Translations under genes and position numbers: made by a program | Notes under the pieces: model-generated | Database searches by the model: none | Seen by the model: only the letters and a program-made list of their open reading frames with translations | What the model was told of the DNA's origin: nothing | In this document: positions 5,450 through 5,455 of the stretch, piece after piece | Position numbering within the stretch: the stretch's first letter is position 1 | Layout of the letters: every line of letters begins with the position of its first letter | Assembly: GCA_017445685.1 (NCBI GenBank) | Contig: JAFSTS010000267.1 | Coordinates: 1 to 5,455 of the forward strand | Source of the DNA: Clostridia bacterium | GTDB lineage: Bacteria; Bacillota_A; Clostridia; Oscillospirales; Acutalibacteraceae | Direction: 5' to 3' | Length of the DNA: 5,455 nt

Positions 5450-5455
5450 GAAAAT

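Overview
The window looks like ordinary chromosome of a low-to-moderate-GC Firmicute. A gut-type member of Clostridia is my best guess, from the A/T-rich intergenic DNA, the purine-rich Shine-Dalgarno sites, the Ogg1-type glycosylase and the AgrC/AgrA-like signalling pair. This placement is inference from gene content and composition, not from a marker gene. No RNA gene, insertion sequence, CRISPR array or phage gene is visible.

Left block (1-2110, minus strand): three tightly packed genes read right to left. They are an Ogg1-type 8-oxoguanine DNA glycosylase (2053-1217), a COG4123/TrmN6-like adenine-N6 methyltransferase (1212-484) and rsmI, the 16S rRNA 2'-O-methyltransferase, which starts at a TTG at 467 and runs off the left edge. 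Gaps of 4 and 16 bases, and one strong promoter upstream of ogg (-35 GTGACA, 17-base spacer, extended -10 TACAAT), argue for a single transcript joining DNA repair to tRNA and rRNA modification.

Middle block (2111-3333, plus strand): a 104-base A/T-rich divergent spacer leads to an 87-residue protein with one C-terminal membrane segment and no assigned function. A HAD-superfamily phosphatase of the NagD-like IIA class follows. It has its own promoter (TTGCCA, 17-base spacer, TACAAT), which fixes its start at 2539 rather than at the upstream GTG at 2503. A small inverted repeat overlaps its predicted transcription start and its Shine-Dalgarno.

Right block (3334-5455, minus strand): a 15-bp perfect hairpin separates the HAD gene from a convergent two-gene signalling unit. 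A LytTR-family response regulator (5374-4673) is followed 2 bases later by an AgrC-like polytopic histidine kinase with a GHKL ATPase domain (4670-3387). No agrB-like protease or peptide precursor lies in the window, so the signal is unknown. The regulator's promoter has a perfect TATAAT -10, but its -35 region is a run of 20 A residues on the coding strand, the most unusual sequence in the window and a candidate length-variable switch.

Most of the window is conventional. The points worth following are the homopolymer promoter, the unassigned small membrane protein, the missing signal for the two-component pair, the LytTR-site-like repeats inside the convergent hairpin, and the inverted repeat at the HAD gene's start.
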